From Xylanibacter ruminicola (GTDB lineage Bacteria; Bacteroidota; Bacteroidia; Bacteroidales; Bacteroidaceae): 64,000 nucleotides of DNA. A program made the position numbers and the translations under genes. The notes beneath the pieces were generated by a model that made no database searches, was not told the DNA's origin, and saw nothing but the letters and a program-made list of their open reading frames with translations. The stretch is from positions 186,001-250,000 of the forward strand of contig NZ_FNRF01000004.1 in assembly GCF_900107775.1 (NCBI RefSeq), given 5' to 3'. Of the stretch, positions 7,629 to 15,927 are shown piece after piece; position 1 is the stretch's first letter, and every line of letters begins with the position of its first letter.

Positions 7629-9647
7629 CTACTTGGTTTTCACCCTAAAAGCTGAACCTTTGTTACGCCGTTTGTTATCATACCCCATCTTGCAAAGCCT
7701 GCGTCCCAACTCCATATCGGTACTTTTGCCTATAGTAAACGTAGGGAACGATTTCTCCAGGTGTTTCATGATGTCCTGTAGAAGCACAAACTTCGCATCA
7801 TCCGGTGTCTCCTCGGGGGCCAGGTAAGTCAGAGCTATCATCTGCTCGTAGCTGTTCACCTGCTGAAACGGTTCGTTCTGCTGCATGATACGTTCGTTGT
7901 CCTCGTCCTCAAACCAGTAGTGGCGTCCCTGCTGCAGTTCGGTATAGAGCTGGGCGTATAGCATGTCGTAGTTAATTAGTCCCGAGTTGTCAATCTCCTC
8001 AGCATAGATGCAGACAAAACGGCGCGAGCCTGTGGGGTCGGTCAGCGGGCGCAGGTTGTTAGTCGTAGCAATAAACGAGGCAAACCTCTGGCGCTCTTCC
8101 ATCACCTTGCCGTATGGCGGACGGAACTTGATGTCGTTTTTCGATATCAGGTACTTCAGAATAGGCTGCTGACTTTTCGACATGGCATCAAACTCGTCGA
8201 GATTAATCAGCGCATAGCCCGACATGGCAAGGAAGATATCATTGTCGTTTTTCATCGACAGTCGGTCGTTATAATATATCTGCAGATAATCAGGCAGCAG
8301 CCTTCGGCAGAAGGTGCTTTTACCCGATCCCTGCGGTCCGATGAGCAGGGGCACGATAGCATTACCATGCTGGCGGTCCTTCCCCACCCACTGGGCCACC
8401 ATCGACAGCATCCACGTGTGGAAATCGCTCTCCCAGTGCTTGTTGTCGGTCTTCACCCGTCGGGCCAGTTCGCCCACATAGTCGTGCTTGCCATTCCATT
8501 TAGGCAGGTGGCGCAGATAGTCCTCCATAGGATAATACTTGGGGATGAGATTCGAGTCGATATAGCGGTTCAGGTCCTTATCCCACGATTCCACCCCCGC
8601 CTTCAGTGCCTTGATGGCCATGGTGTTGCGGGCAGCCTGGTCGAGCGGCTGAAAACCATAGCCAATGGCATTCATGCGGTATTCGGGCGCGCCAGTCATC
8701 ACGTTAAGGCGCAGGGTATAATGCTCCTTCATATACGCTTCGGTTTTAAAAGCCAACAGCGCCGATGGACGGGTGAACTTCATCGGGACGTTTTTTAGCG
8801 AATCACGCAGATAAGCCGTCTTAAAGGCCGACGCTATCGCATCACTACCGAGACTATCGGATAGCAGGGGGATATACGAAGCCACACGCACACACCATGC
8901 CTGAGGCAGTCCCATCACCCGACAACCGTCGGCCAACTGCTCCAATACGATGATGGCAAACTCCTCGTCGTTCTGCAAGTCGCTGTTTTTCTCGATAGCC
9001 GCATCCAGACAATCATGAAACCTTCGCATCCGACTGTCGCGCACGCTAAGCCCCGGAATCTCCTCAGGATAATTATAGTCGCTGATATGCTCCTGTATCG
9101 TTCGGAACTCGGGCGTTGTTTCGGGTTCCGACGAAACAGTTATGGGTATAGCCGATGGATGATAGAATGGCTGCGGGTCGTAGCTCACCTTACAGCTAGT
9201 TTCAAAGCTAGGCTCGTGCTCAGCCAGCGGCGTTCCCAACTGCGACGAATAGATGTAATGCAGTTTACGGAAAGCGTTGAGCATTGACTGACCATTAGTG
9301 GAACCTTCGGAAACAGCGTATGGACATACGATGTGTAGCGAATGACCGTCGTGCCCCATAAAGCAAAGCAAGGTATAAGGCTGTAGGGTGGCCAGTCGCT
9401 TGTATTCCTCCACGGTGCTCATGTCGCGCAGGTTTTCCAGCGACAGCAGTACCAAACTGTTGTAGCTCTTAGCCTTCAGCATTCCACTCTGTTTCACCCA
9501 TTCAGCCGCAAAGCACACCTCCTTGGAATAGTCGCTGATATACTGCTGGCGATAGATGCCATCCTTCAACTGCGCCACAAACTCATCAAGTTCCTCGCGC
9601 GCAAACCTCTTTTCATTTTTATCCAGATTGATAATAGTTATTCTCAT
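7629..9647 (-). CDS. VapE/VirE-type primase-helicase protein
   Basis: 672 residues. An N-terminal BT4734-like region (about 1-250) resembles primase-like domains; a P-loop ATPase follows with Walker A GPQGSGKST (about 436-444) and Walker B LINLDEFDA (about 482), then sensor/arginine-finger-like TTNN and GSRRF motifs. The C-terminal end (FTIGKSTDMELGRRLCKMGY) looks like DUF3874, a winged-helix tail. Proteins of this type come from integrated elements and phage satellites, where they act in replication. It is full length, with no frameshift. No integrase or att site was seen nearby, so it is a stranded or domesticated copy beside an HU-like gene. Confidence 0.82.
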   Translation of the reverse strand: MRITIINLDKNEKRFAREELDEFVAQLKDGIYRQQYISDYSKEVCFAAEWVKQSGMLKAKSYNSLVLLSLENLRDMSTVEEYKRLATLQPYTLLCFMGHDGHSLHIVCPYAVSEGSTNGQSMLNAFRKLHYIYSSQLGTPLAEHEPSFETSCKVSYDPQPFYHPSAIPITVSSEPETTPEFRTIQEHISDYNYPEEIPGLSVRDSRMRRFHDCLDAAIEKNSDLQNDEEFAIIVLEQLADGCRVMGLPQAWCVRVASYIPLLSDSLGSDAIASAFKTAYLRDSLKNVPMKFTRPSALLAFKTEAYMKEHYTLRLNVMTGAPEYRMNAIGYGFQPLDQAARNTMAIKALKAGVESWDKDLNRYIDSNLIPKYYPMEDYLRHLPKWNGKHDYVGELARRVKTDNKHWESDFHTWMLSMVAQWVGKDRQHGNAIVPLLIGPQGSGKSTFCRRLLPDYLQIYYNDRLSMKNDNDIFLAMSGYALINLDEFDAMSKSQQPILKYLISKNDIKFRPPYGKVMEERQRFASFIATTNNLRPLTDPTGSRRFVCIYAEEIDNSGLINYDMLYAQLYTELQQGRHYWFEDEDNERIMQQNEPFQQVNSYEQMIALTYLAPEETPDDAKFVLLQDIMKHLEKSFPTFTIGKSTDMELGRRLCKMGYDNKRRNKGSAFRVKTK

Positions 9648-9672
9648 TGTTATTATTGATTAATTATACCTG

Positions 9673-9703
9673 CAAATATACAAAATATTTAAGCCAAATG
9701 CAA
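9673..9703 (-). promoter_or_regulatory. Promoter of the VapE-like gene
   Basis: Minus-strand TATATTTG (9673-9680) with TTG (9701-9703) and a 20-base spacer. The region upstream has an inverted pair AAATGCAA/TTGCATTT (about 9697-9727) and two copies of AAAAAGTGATA (about 9736 and 9800). Confidence 0.6.
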
Positions 9704-9928
9704 GCTTTTTACCAAAAAATTTGCATTTATGCCTAAAAAGTGATAGTAAAACCACAACCTTCACTACATTTATCTTATTGATTATAAATTAGTTACATCA
9801 AAAAGTGATACTTTTCAAATTTATGTACCCATTGAGAACAAAATTGCCTATTTGATAAAGTTACTTGTTCTAGTAGAAATTAGCATGGAACCTATCAAAC
9901 GTGAATTGGTGCTCGTGGTGGAGTATCT

Positions 9929-11017
9929 TTATTCATCTGGGCAGGGGGCGAAGGGGAGTTCTAGCTCTATCCATTGGGGACCTTTTTGTGGTGTTGAAGT
10001 GACCAGATTGGACACACCCAAGCCTAACAAACGGATGGGATGCGAGTGAAACTCTACTCCTTGCATCAGTTGTTTGGCCAATGGCAGAATATCATCTTTT
10101 GTGCAAAGAACATGATCCACAGTCATGCTGCGGGTGATTTGTTTAAAATCCAGAAACTTGACTTTCAATGTTAGCGTACGGCCCTCAAAATCGTTTTTCT
10201 CGATACGGCGCACCAGTTCCAGAACCGTGTGATATAGGTGGATGGTAACAGCTGCATTCTCACTGATATCCGCCTCAAAAGTCTGTTCGCAGCTCACGCT
10301 TTTCCGCTCCCACTCGCTGATGACAGGACGGTTATCAATGCCTCGCGCAAAATCGTAAAACACCTGTCCCATCTTGCCAAAGTCCTGAGTCAATCGTGAT
10401 AGCGACGTGTTCCTCAGATCCTGGCCCGTAAAAATGCCCATACGATGCATCTTTTCAGCAGTCTTCTGCCCTACTCCCCAAATCTTCTCCACCTTCAGCT
10501 GGGCAATAAAGTCGAGTGCTCTGTCAGGGTGAATCACCGTTAGTCCATCGGGCTTGCGCCAGTCAGAGGCAATCTTAGCCAGGAACTTACAGTAGCTCAC
10601 ACCTGCCGATGCCGTCAGTCCGGTAGTCTCACGTATGCGCTGCTTTATTTCGCGTGCAATATCCACACCCAGCTCTATTCCCCGCTTATTCTCCGTTACA
10701 TCCAGAAAAGCCTCGTCCAGCGATATCGGCTCAATCAGGTCGGTATAATCGTGAAATATCTCGTGTAGCTGCATCGACACCTCTTTATAACGCTGATAAT
10801 GCGGCTCAACGATGATTAGTTGCGTACACAGACGCTTAGCCAACTGTATAGATTGCGCCGAATGCACCCCGAACCGTCGGGCCTCATAGCTGGCCGTCGA
10901 CACCACGCCACGTTCCACGTCGTGCCCCACCGCTATCGCCTTGCCCTTCAGTTCCGGATTATCGCGCTGCTCTACAGCCGCGAAAAACTGGTCCATATCC
11001 ACATGAATAATCTTCAT
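9929..11017 (-). CDS. dinB: DNA polymerase IV
   Basis: 362-residue Y-family translesion polymerase. MKIIHVDMDQFFAAVEQRD carries the first catalytic Asp and the YAAE-like turn. EPISLDEAFLDVT has the second acidic pair. GVSYCKFLAKIASDWRKPDGL and the helix-hairpin-helix KIWGVGQKTAEKMHRMGI follow, then the little-finger domain. Length is normal. It bypasses damaged bases in the cytosol without proofreading. The start lies 2 bases after the stop of a 37-codon ORF, suggesting a small operon. Confidence 0.95.
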   Translation of the reverse strand: MKIIHVDMDQFFAAVEQRDNPELKGKAIAVGHDVERGVVSTASYEARRFGVHSAQSIQLAKRLCTQLIIVEPHYQRYKEVSMQLHEIFHDYTDLIEPISLDEAFLDVTENKRGIELGVDIAREIKQRIRETTGLTASAGVSYCKFLAKIASDWRKPDGLTVIHPDRALDFIAQLKVEKIWGVGQKTAEKMHRMGIFTGQDLRNTSLSRLTQDFGKMGQVFYDFARGIDNRPVISEWERKSVSCEQTFEADISENAAVTIHLYHTVLELVRRIEKNDFEGRTLTLKVKFLDFKQITRSMTVDHVLCTKDDILPLAKQLMQGVEFHSHPIRLLGLGVSNLVTSTPQKGPQWIELELPFAPCPDE

Positions 11018-11019
11018 TC

Positions 11020-11133
11020 CTACTCAGTTACCGTTGAATCTGTATCAACATTCTTAATCAGCTCGCTCACCATGCTACCTACGGCAAACACGATTACAAA
11101 CATAATAAATGCACCTTCCATAACAATAATCAT
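11020..11133 (-). CDS. Putative small membrane protein upstream of dinB
   Basis: 37 codons, read as MIIVMEGAFIMFVIVFAVGS then MVSELIKNVDTDSTVTE. It is one hydrophobic helix (about residues 5-24) followed by a short acidic tail; an internal ATG would give 33 residues. It ends 2 bases before the dinB ATG. Short one-helix proteins of this kind are common in Bacteroidales but rarely annotated. The evidence is coding context and the hydrophobic pattern only. Confidence 0.5.
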   Translation of the reverse strand: MIIVMEGAFIMFVIVFAVGSMVSELIKNVDTDSTVTE

Positions 11134-11170
11134 TTTTTAGTTCGACAATTAAGTTATCGGGTGCAAAATA

Positions 11171-11206
11171 AACCGGAGGGTGTCCCAGAACGCAGGACAC
11201 CCCTCC
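11171..11206 (-). terminator. Terminator of the WYL regulator gene
   Basis: GGAGGGTGTCC (11175-11185) pairs with GGACACCCCTCC (11195-11206) with one bulged C. On the minus strand it follows the WYL stop directly and is followed by a T-rich run. Confidence 0.75.
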
Positions 11207-11211
11207 GAATT

Positions 11212-12102
11212 TTAATACCTTTTAAGCGTTCTAGCTACAATTTCACACATTTTTACACGAATTTCCTGTGGTTCCAGCACTTCTATGCCGTCGCCGTGAC
11301 GCAACAGCTCACCCAAAAAGTCGGATGTTGGTCGGATATCGAATGCAAAATCCGTATAATCGGGTGTCGAATCCAGCTCACGCTGCGAGTGGTGCAGGGG
11401 CAACGTGCGCAGATAGTTAGGCATCCACTTATGGGCACGCACCACCACGTGCGCCATCGGCGTATTATCCGTCAGCACACCATAGTATTCAGCAAAATAC
11501 GCCTGCGACGAGAAATTGGCGGGCATCTCAAAGGTCTCGTCAGTTATTTCCATCATCGTCATACGGTCCAGGGCGTATATACGCATCTGCTCCTCATCGT
11601 TAAGTGCCAACAAGTACCAGCGCTGGTGAAACAACTTCAAGGCATAGGGACAAACCAGCTTCTCGTACCCCTCAGCCTCAAACTTCTTATAGCCCATACG
11701 CAGGCGACGATTCGTGTGGATGGCTTGGATAATCACGTCGAGATATTCCTCGCCAGCAGGTGCATTTTCAAGCACCAATCTATCCTTCACAGCAGCACTA
11801 TCAGCCAGCACGCCATGCACTGCGAGCGTAGAGAATATCCAACGCTCTATACTGTCATCGTTGAGCGCCTCGTTATTGCTGATATAATATTTATAGGTAC
11901 GTGGCTCGCATTCTATCACAATGCCAAAAATATTCAGGATGGCATCGCGATGGCGGTTGAACGACGAACGCTGCAACGGATTTCCATCTATTACGCCATC
12001 ATTCATCCACTTCTGGTTCAGTTCCTCCAGGGTCAATTTGCGACAGGCCCTAAGCGTATTAATAATCCAGATGTACTGGTGAAATATCTGAGCTTGTTTC
12101 AT
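11212..12102 (-). CDS. WYL-domain transcriptional regulator
   Basis: 296 residues. An N-terminal winged helix-turn-helix (about 1-80, TLEELNQKWMNDGV, SSFNRHRDAILNIF) is joined to a WYL ligand-sensing domain with the typical LVCPYALKLFHQRWYLLALN strand pair (about 155-175). Bacterial WYL regulators bind nucleic-acid fragments or nucleotides and often control DNA-damage or phage-defence genes. Here it neighbours dinB, but in a separate transcript. Its -7 element lies only 5 bases before the ATG, so the mRNA may be leaderless. Confidence 0.88.
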   Translation of the reverse strand: MKQAQIFHQYIWIINTLRACRKLTLEELNQKWMNDGVIDGNPLQRSSFNRHRDAILNIFGIVIECEPRTYKYYISNNEALNDDSIERWIFSTLAVHGVLADSAAVKDRLVLENAPAGEEYLDVIIQAIHTNRRLRMGYKKFEAEGYEKLVCPYALKLFHQRWYLLALNDEEQMRIYALDRMTMMEITDETFEMPANFSSQAYFAEYYGVLTDNTPMAHVVVRAHKWMPNYLRTLPLHHSQRELDSTPDYTDFAFDIRPTSDFLGELLRHGDGIEVLEPQEIRVKMCEIVARTLKRY

Positions 12103-12107
12103 GCCTG

Positions 12108-12115
12108 CAAAAATA
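12108..12115 (-). promoter_or_regulatory. -7 element of the WYL regulator gene
   Basis: Minus-strand TATTTTTG immediately before the ATG at 12102 (5 bases between). The -33 element is weak. Confidence 0.5.
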
Positions 12116-12181
12116 CAAATTCTTTTCGAAATAAAAGCATAATCAAGATGTATTTACACATTATAAAATAAAAGGTACATA

Positions 12182-12490
12182 TTAACAAAAGCTATCTATC
12201 AGATAAACAATGGCGCAGCAGATGGCGGCTACGGGGAAGAGGCCTAGGCGGCGCCAGGCGGCGATGATGCCGATGATGAGGGCGATGGTGCCTGAGAGGG
12301 GTGTGAGGGTGGTTTGGATGATGCTGGGGAAGGTCATCACAGCGAGGGTTACGTAGGGTACGTAATACAGGAAACTGCGCACAAAACGGTTGCTTATCTG
12401 TCCCTTAATAAGCAGCATGGGCACCACACGGATCAGGTTGGTGGTGATGATGCCCAACAGTATGCAGATGATGATGCTACGGTTATCCAT
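12182..12490 (-). CDS. azlD: AzlD-family branched-chain amino acid export subunit
   Basis: 102 residues with about four hydrophobic helices (TTNLIRVVPMLLIKGQISNR is the typical AzlD opening). It pairs with AzlC to export branched-chain amino acids or their analogues across the inner membrane. It overlaps the azlC stop by 8 bases. Confidence 0.85.
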   Translation of the reverse strand: MDNRSIIICILLGIITTNLIRVVPMLLIKGQISNRFVRSFLYYVPYVTLAVMTFPSIIQTTLTPLSGTIALIIGIIAAWRRLGLFPVAAICCAIVYLIDSFC

Positions 12491-13193
12491 GGGCCTCGAC
12501 AGATTTAATGGGTTTTAACCAGGCTGCAACAGCCGAGATAAGGATGGTGAGCACGATGGTACGGGTGCCACTACTCCAACCACTCACTACAGGAGCTACA
12601 GCGCAGAGACCACTGAGCACAAAACTGGCCACCACTGCATACAGCACATTACGATCGGAGCGCGCAGGGGGCATGATAATGGCCAGGAACATGCCGTAGA
12701 GAGCCACACTGAGGGCAGCTACGATGTTAGCAGGCAGCATGCCACCAGCCACAATGCCAGCCGCACAGCCCGACGCCCAGAACAGCGTAGAGATAAGGGC
12801 TGCGGAATAGGTGTAAGCGGGTGGGCAGTAAGGTTGACGGGCGATGGAGATGCCGAAAATCTCGTCGGTTACGCAGCTGGCCATCAGCACACGATGCAGC
12901 CACGAGGTGCCAGGGGCGATTTTCTGTGAGAGTGCGGCACTCATCAACATATATCGCAGATTAACCACCAAACACATGGCTACAATCTCAGCATAGGCGG
13001 CCTGGGCAGCCACCAACGTATAAACACCATACTCGCCAGCAGAGGCACGGGTAAAGAAACTACTAACAAAGCCGATAACAGCCGACAAGCCTGCCTGCTT
13101 GGCAATGATGCCCAGCGAGAAAGCAACGGCAAAATAGCCTAAGGCTATGGGGATGCCGTCGCGAAAGCCTTGCATGATTTCTTTACGACGCAT
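12483..13193 (-). CDS. azlC: AzlC-family branched-chain amino acid export permease
   Basis: 236 residues from the ATG at 13193, beginning MRRKEIMQGFRDGIPIALGY, the usual AzlC start; an ORF extension upstream crosses the promoter and is rejected. Multiple hydrophobic helices; ARQPYCPPAYTYSAAL lies in the conserved loop. First gene of the azlCD pair. Confidence 0.86.
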   Translation of the reverse strand: MRRKEIMQGFRDGIPIALGYFAVAFSLGIIAKQAGLSAVIGFVSSFFTRASAGEYGVYTLVAAQAAYAEIVAMCLVVNLRYMLMSAALSQKIAPGTSWLHRVLMASCVTDEIFGISIARQPYCPPAYTYSAALISTLFWASGCAAGIVAGGMLPANIVAALSVALYGMFLAIIMPPARSDRNVLYAVVASFVLSGLCAVAPVVSGWSSGTRTIVLTILISAVAAWLKPIKSVEAHG

Positions 13194-13208
13194 AACAGTT
13201 TCGGGGTG

Positions 13209-13240
13209 CAAAAATACGCTTTTAGATTTAAACCACCAAA
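13209..13240 (-). promoter_or_regulatory. Promoter of azlCD
   Basis: Minus-strand TATTTTTG (13209-13216) and TTTG (13237-13240), 20-base spacer, giving a leader of about 10 bases. It supports the azlC start at 13193. Confidence 0.7.
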
Positions 13241-13280
13241 CAAAATGATGATAATAGTGCGCCAAAAGCCAAATTTTTAG

Positions 13281-13288
13281 TAACTTTG
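13281..13288 (+). promoter_or_regulatory. -7 element of the cyclophilin gene
   Basis: TAACTTTG, 18 bases before the ATG at 13307. No clear -33 element. Confidence 0.55.
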
Positions 13289-13306
13289 CACCCAAAATTT
13301 GAGCAT

Positions 13307-14035
13307 ATGAAAGTTAAGATTGAAACTACATTGGGCGATATCATCGTTCGCCTGTACGACGAGACTCCTATCCACCGCGACAACTTTGTAAAACTGGTAA
13401 AAGAGGGGTATTATGATGGCACCTTGTTCCATCGTGTGATTAAGGACTTTATGATTCAGGGCGGCGATCCCAACTCGAAGGGTGCGCCTGCCGGCAAGAT
13501 GCTGGGCGTGGGCGGTCCTGACTACACACTGGAGGCAGAGATTAAGGACAACCTGTACCACAAGCGTGGCGCGCTGGCTGCAGCACGACAGGGCGACGAG
13601 GTTAACCCCGAGCGCCGTAGCAGCGGCTCGCAGTTCTACATTGTATGGGGACAGGTGTATAAGGAGAATCAGCTGAACCAGCTGGGTAAGCAGATACGTA
13701 TGCAGAAGGTGCAGGATGCGTTTAACGACCTGGCCAAAGCCCGTCGCGAAGAAATTATGCAGATGCGCCGCGAGCGCAACCGTGCAGGATTGCAGGAGCT
13801 GCAGGACCAGCTGATAGCCGAAGCTGAGAACAAGGTTGGCAAGCAGGGACTGACCGACGAGCAGATGCAGCTGTACTCTACCGTAGGCGGCACACCCCAT
13901 CTTGACGGACAGTACACCGTGTTTGGCGAGGTTGAGGAAGGATTAAACGTGGTAGAGCAGATTCAGAACACAGCTACAGGCCGTGCCGATCGTCCTACCA
14001 ACGATATCGACATGCGCATGACCATCATTGATTAA
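13307..14035 (+). CDS. Peptidyl-prolyl cis-trans isomerase, cyclophilin type
   Basis: 242 residues. The cyclophilin core is split. The first part carries GTLFHRVIKDFMIQGGDPNS (catalytic Arg, Phe, Met, Gln) and RSSGSQFYI near residue 108. Then comes a charged helical insertion of about 70-80 residues (FNDLAKARREEIMQMRRERN), before HLDGQYTVFGEV resumes the fold near residue 197. It has no signal peptide, so it is probably cytosolic. The start at ATG 13307 fits the promoter; the longer TTG reading falls on the -7 element. Confidence 0.9.
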   Translation: MKVKIETTLGDIIVRLYDETPIHRDNFVKLVKEGYYDGTLFHRVIKDFMIQGGDPNSKGAPAGKMLGVGGPDYTLEAEIKDNLYHKRGALAAARQGDEVNPERRSSGSQFYIVWGQVYKENQLNQLGKQIRMQKVQDAFNDLAKARREEIMQMRRERNRAGLQELQDQLIAEAENKVGKQGLTDEQMQLYSTVGGTPHLDGQYTVFGEVEEGLNVVEQIQNTATGRADRPTNDIDMRMTIID

Positions 14036-14056
14036 TGATGACATGACATAAAATAA

Positions 14057-14092
14057 GGAGGGCCTGACGTAAGAATCAGGCCCTCCGACATT
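14057..14092 (+). terminator. Terminator of the cyclophilin gene
   Basis: Perfect 11-bp stem GGAGGGCCTGA (14057-14067) and TCAGGCCCTCC (14076-14086), 8-base loop, T-run beyond. Confidence 0.85.
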
Positions 14093-14203
14093 TTTGACTA
14101 AAACTTTAACCAACTAAATCCTATCACAAACCAATTGTATTAAAACTAATAGTACAAAAACGTTTTGAATTTTACTCATATCGTCTAGAGTTGTTGTTAT
14201 CAT

Positions 14204-15889
14204 TTAACTACCAGGAATAAGTTCAACCTTGGTAATGGTGAAGCCTACACCCTGGAAACGCAAACCGATAGATTTCAGTTCGTCGACAGCCGAAGCTGGA
14301 ACAGGAGCCTCAAAATAGTCGTCGGTATCAACCTTATTGCTCTGGATATCAGTCCAGTCGCTCCAATCATCGTGCTTATAGATGGGGTTATAATCGCCAG
14401 TTTTATCCTTGATGTAAACACGAATAATATCGTCCTCTTGCACATCGGCAAACTGATCGGCGCCAATTACAAAGCTTACGCTCCAGCCATCGAATACGGT
14501 TTCGGTATCCCAGATAGTTGCGGTTGTACGTGCTCCACCACCGCCACCAGTAGGACGAGCATACATGGTAAGTTCGACCTTGGTAATAGTGAATCCTACA
14601 CCCTGGAATCGCAGTCCCTTAGTCTGCAACTCATCGATAATAGCTGCAGATACAGTAGACTCGAAGTAGCCATCGCCATCAACCTTGATGCTCTGCAGCT
14701 CAGTCCAGTCGCTCCAGTCATCATGCTTGAAGATTGGGTTGTAGTCGCCGCCCTTATCCTTAATATAAACGCGGATGAGGTCGCCCTCCTGGAGATCGGC
14801 AAACTGCTCAGGACCAATAAGGAAGCTTACACTCCAGCCATCGAATACTGTCTCGGTATCCCAGATAGTAGAAACGATATCGGCAACGCCTCCACCAGGA
14901 ATCCACACATTCTGAATCAGGGTAACCTTGGTGATTGTGAATCCTACACCCTGGAATCGCAGACCCTTAGTCTGCAGCTCGTCGATAATAGCAGCAGTAA
15001 CAGTCGACTCGAAGTAGCCATCGCCCTCAACCTTAATGCTCTGCAATTCATTCCAATCGCTCCAGTCATCGTGCTTGAAGATTGGGTTGTAGTCGCCGCC
15101 CTTATCCTTAATATAAACGCGGATGATATCACCCTCCTGAACATTGGCGAACTGCTCTGGACCGATAAGGAAGCTTACGCTCCAGCCATCGAATACAGTC
15201 TCGGTATCCCAGATTGTGTTCTCCTGAGTCTCCCAATGGCCACCACCGGTATTTGGCTCATAAGCAAACTCTGGCATGGTAAAGCTCTGTCCGTCGTAGG
15301 TATAAACTTTACCAGCGAAAGTGCCCTTATAGATGTTTTTAAGCGGCACGCGGAACGCCAGGTTATCAGTACCTTTGCGATAAAAGTCGTTATGGTCGAT
15401 GAACTGTGTGTTGCCGTCGGCATCCAGCAGTTCGAGACCATTAATAAACTCAAGATCGGTACCAAATATGGTAATCAGTTCGCCGCCTTCGGCCTTCTCA
15501 CCTTCCTGCTTTGAATAGCCAGAAATCTTGGTATGGCCAAGCGTAAGTGGCAGAGTGGATTCGGCCTCATCGTCGGCTGTACGTACCTTTATCGTACCAC
15601 CATCCGAAGCGATACCAGCAGGCGCATTAACACGAATCATCTCGTTACTTACAATCTCAAAATCGGTTACTTTGGTGCCGCCAGGGAATTCAATCTCCTT
15701 TACCCCATCGAAACCAGAACCATTGATGGTCATCGGTTGGTTAGCAACTACCTTCGTAGGGAAGAAGGTTTTAATGCCCAAGCCCAAGTTAGCCGAACCA
15801 TTATCGTCGTCTTCAGAGCAAGCTGCGAATGTGGCACCCATGAGAACCACCGCCAGCAGCGCGCCTAAATATTTGAATAAATGTTTCAT
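14204..15889 (-). CDS. Surface glycan-binding lipoprotein, IPT/TIG plus three repeats
   Basis: 561 residues from the ATG at 15889. Signal peptide with lipobox ATFAAC, then an acidic stretch (SEDDDNGS) typical of surface export. One or two IPT/TIG-like domains lie in about 30-220 (FFPTKVVANQPMTINGSGF). Three tandem domains of about 116 residues follow, each starting TIWDTETVFDGWSVSF and containing DWSDW and GLRFQGVGFTITKVEL. The Trp-rich repeats look like carbohydrate-binding beta-sandwich modules. Last gene of the PUL, in the place of XusE/SGBP proteins. I infer that it catches glycan at the cell surface for the SusCD pairs. Confidence 0.85.
   Translation of the reverse strand: MKHLFKYLGALLAVVLMGATFAACSEDDDNGSANLGLGIKTFFPTKVVANQPMTINGSGFDGVKEIEFPGGTKVTDFEIVSNEMIRVNAPAGIASDGGTIKVRTADDEAESTLPLTLGHTKISGYSKQEGEKAEGGELITIFGTDLEFINGLELLDADGNTQFIDHNDFYRKGTDNLAFRVPLKNIYKGTFAGKVYTYDGQSFTMPEFAYEPNTGGGHWETQENTIWDTETVFDGWSVSFLIGPEQFANVQEGDIIRVYIKDKGGDYNPIFKHDDWSDWNELQSIKVEGDGYFESTVTAAIIDELQTKGLRFQGVGFTITKVTLIQNVWIPGGGVADIVSTIWDTETVFDGWSVSFLIGPEQFADLQEGDLIRVYIKDKGGDYNPIFKHDDWSDWTELQSIKVDGDGYFESTVSAAIIDELQTKGLRFQGVGFTITKVELTMYARPTGGGGGARTTATIWDTETVFDGWSVSFVIGADQFADVQEDDIIRVYIKDKTGDYNPIYKHDDWSDWTDIQSNKVDTDDYFEAPVPASAVDELKSIGLRFQGVGFTITKVELIPGS
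14220..15225 (-). repeat. Three tandem ~350-bp coding repeats
   Basis: The segment encoding TIWDTETVFDGWSVSF recurs at about 14481, 14832 and 15180 (spacings 351 and 348 bp). The two upstream copies are nearly identical in DNA over long stretches; the C-terminal copy differs more. This points to recent duplication or gene conversion. Confidence 0.85.
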
Positions 15890-15927
15890 AATTCTTTTAT
15901 TTTCAAATTCTTCAAAACTTTGATTCA

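Noticed and set aside
9852..10049. Short plus-strand ORF beginning MIKLLVLVEISMEPIKREL
   Set aside because: Overlaps the end of dinB; no domain or promoter, although the part before 9929 looks slightly coding-like.
11161..12171. Plus-strand ORF of 336 codons
   Set aside because: Lies antisense to the WYL regulator, which has recognisable domains; the antisense product has no family features.
14220..15225. Regular repeats considered as a CRISPR or DNA satellite
   Set aside because: Period of about 350 bp, in frame, and encoding protein modules; no CRISPR array or cas gene was seen in the window.
14372..15514. Plus-strand ORF of 380 codons with internal repeats
   Set aside because: Mirror of the three repeats in the surface lipoprotein; the minus-strand protein has signal peptide and lipobox.
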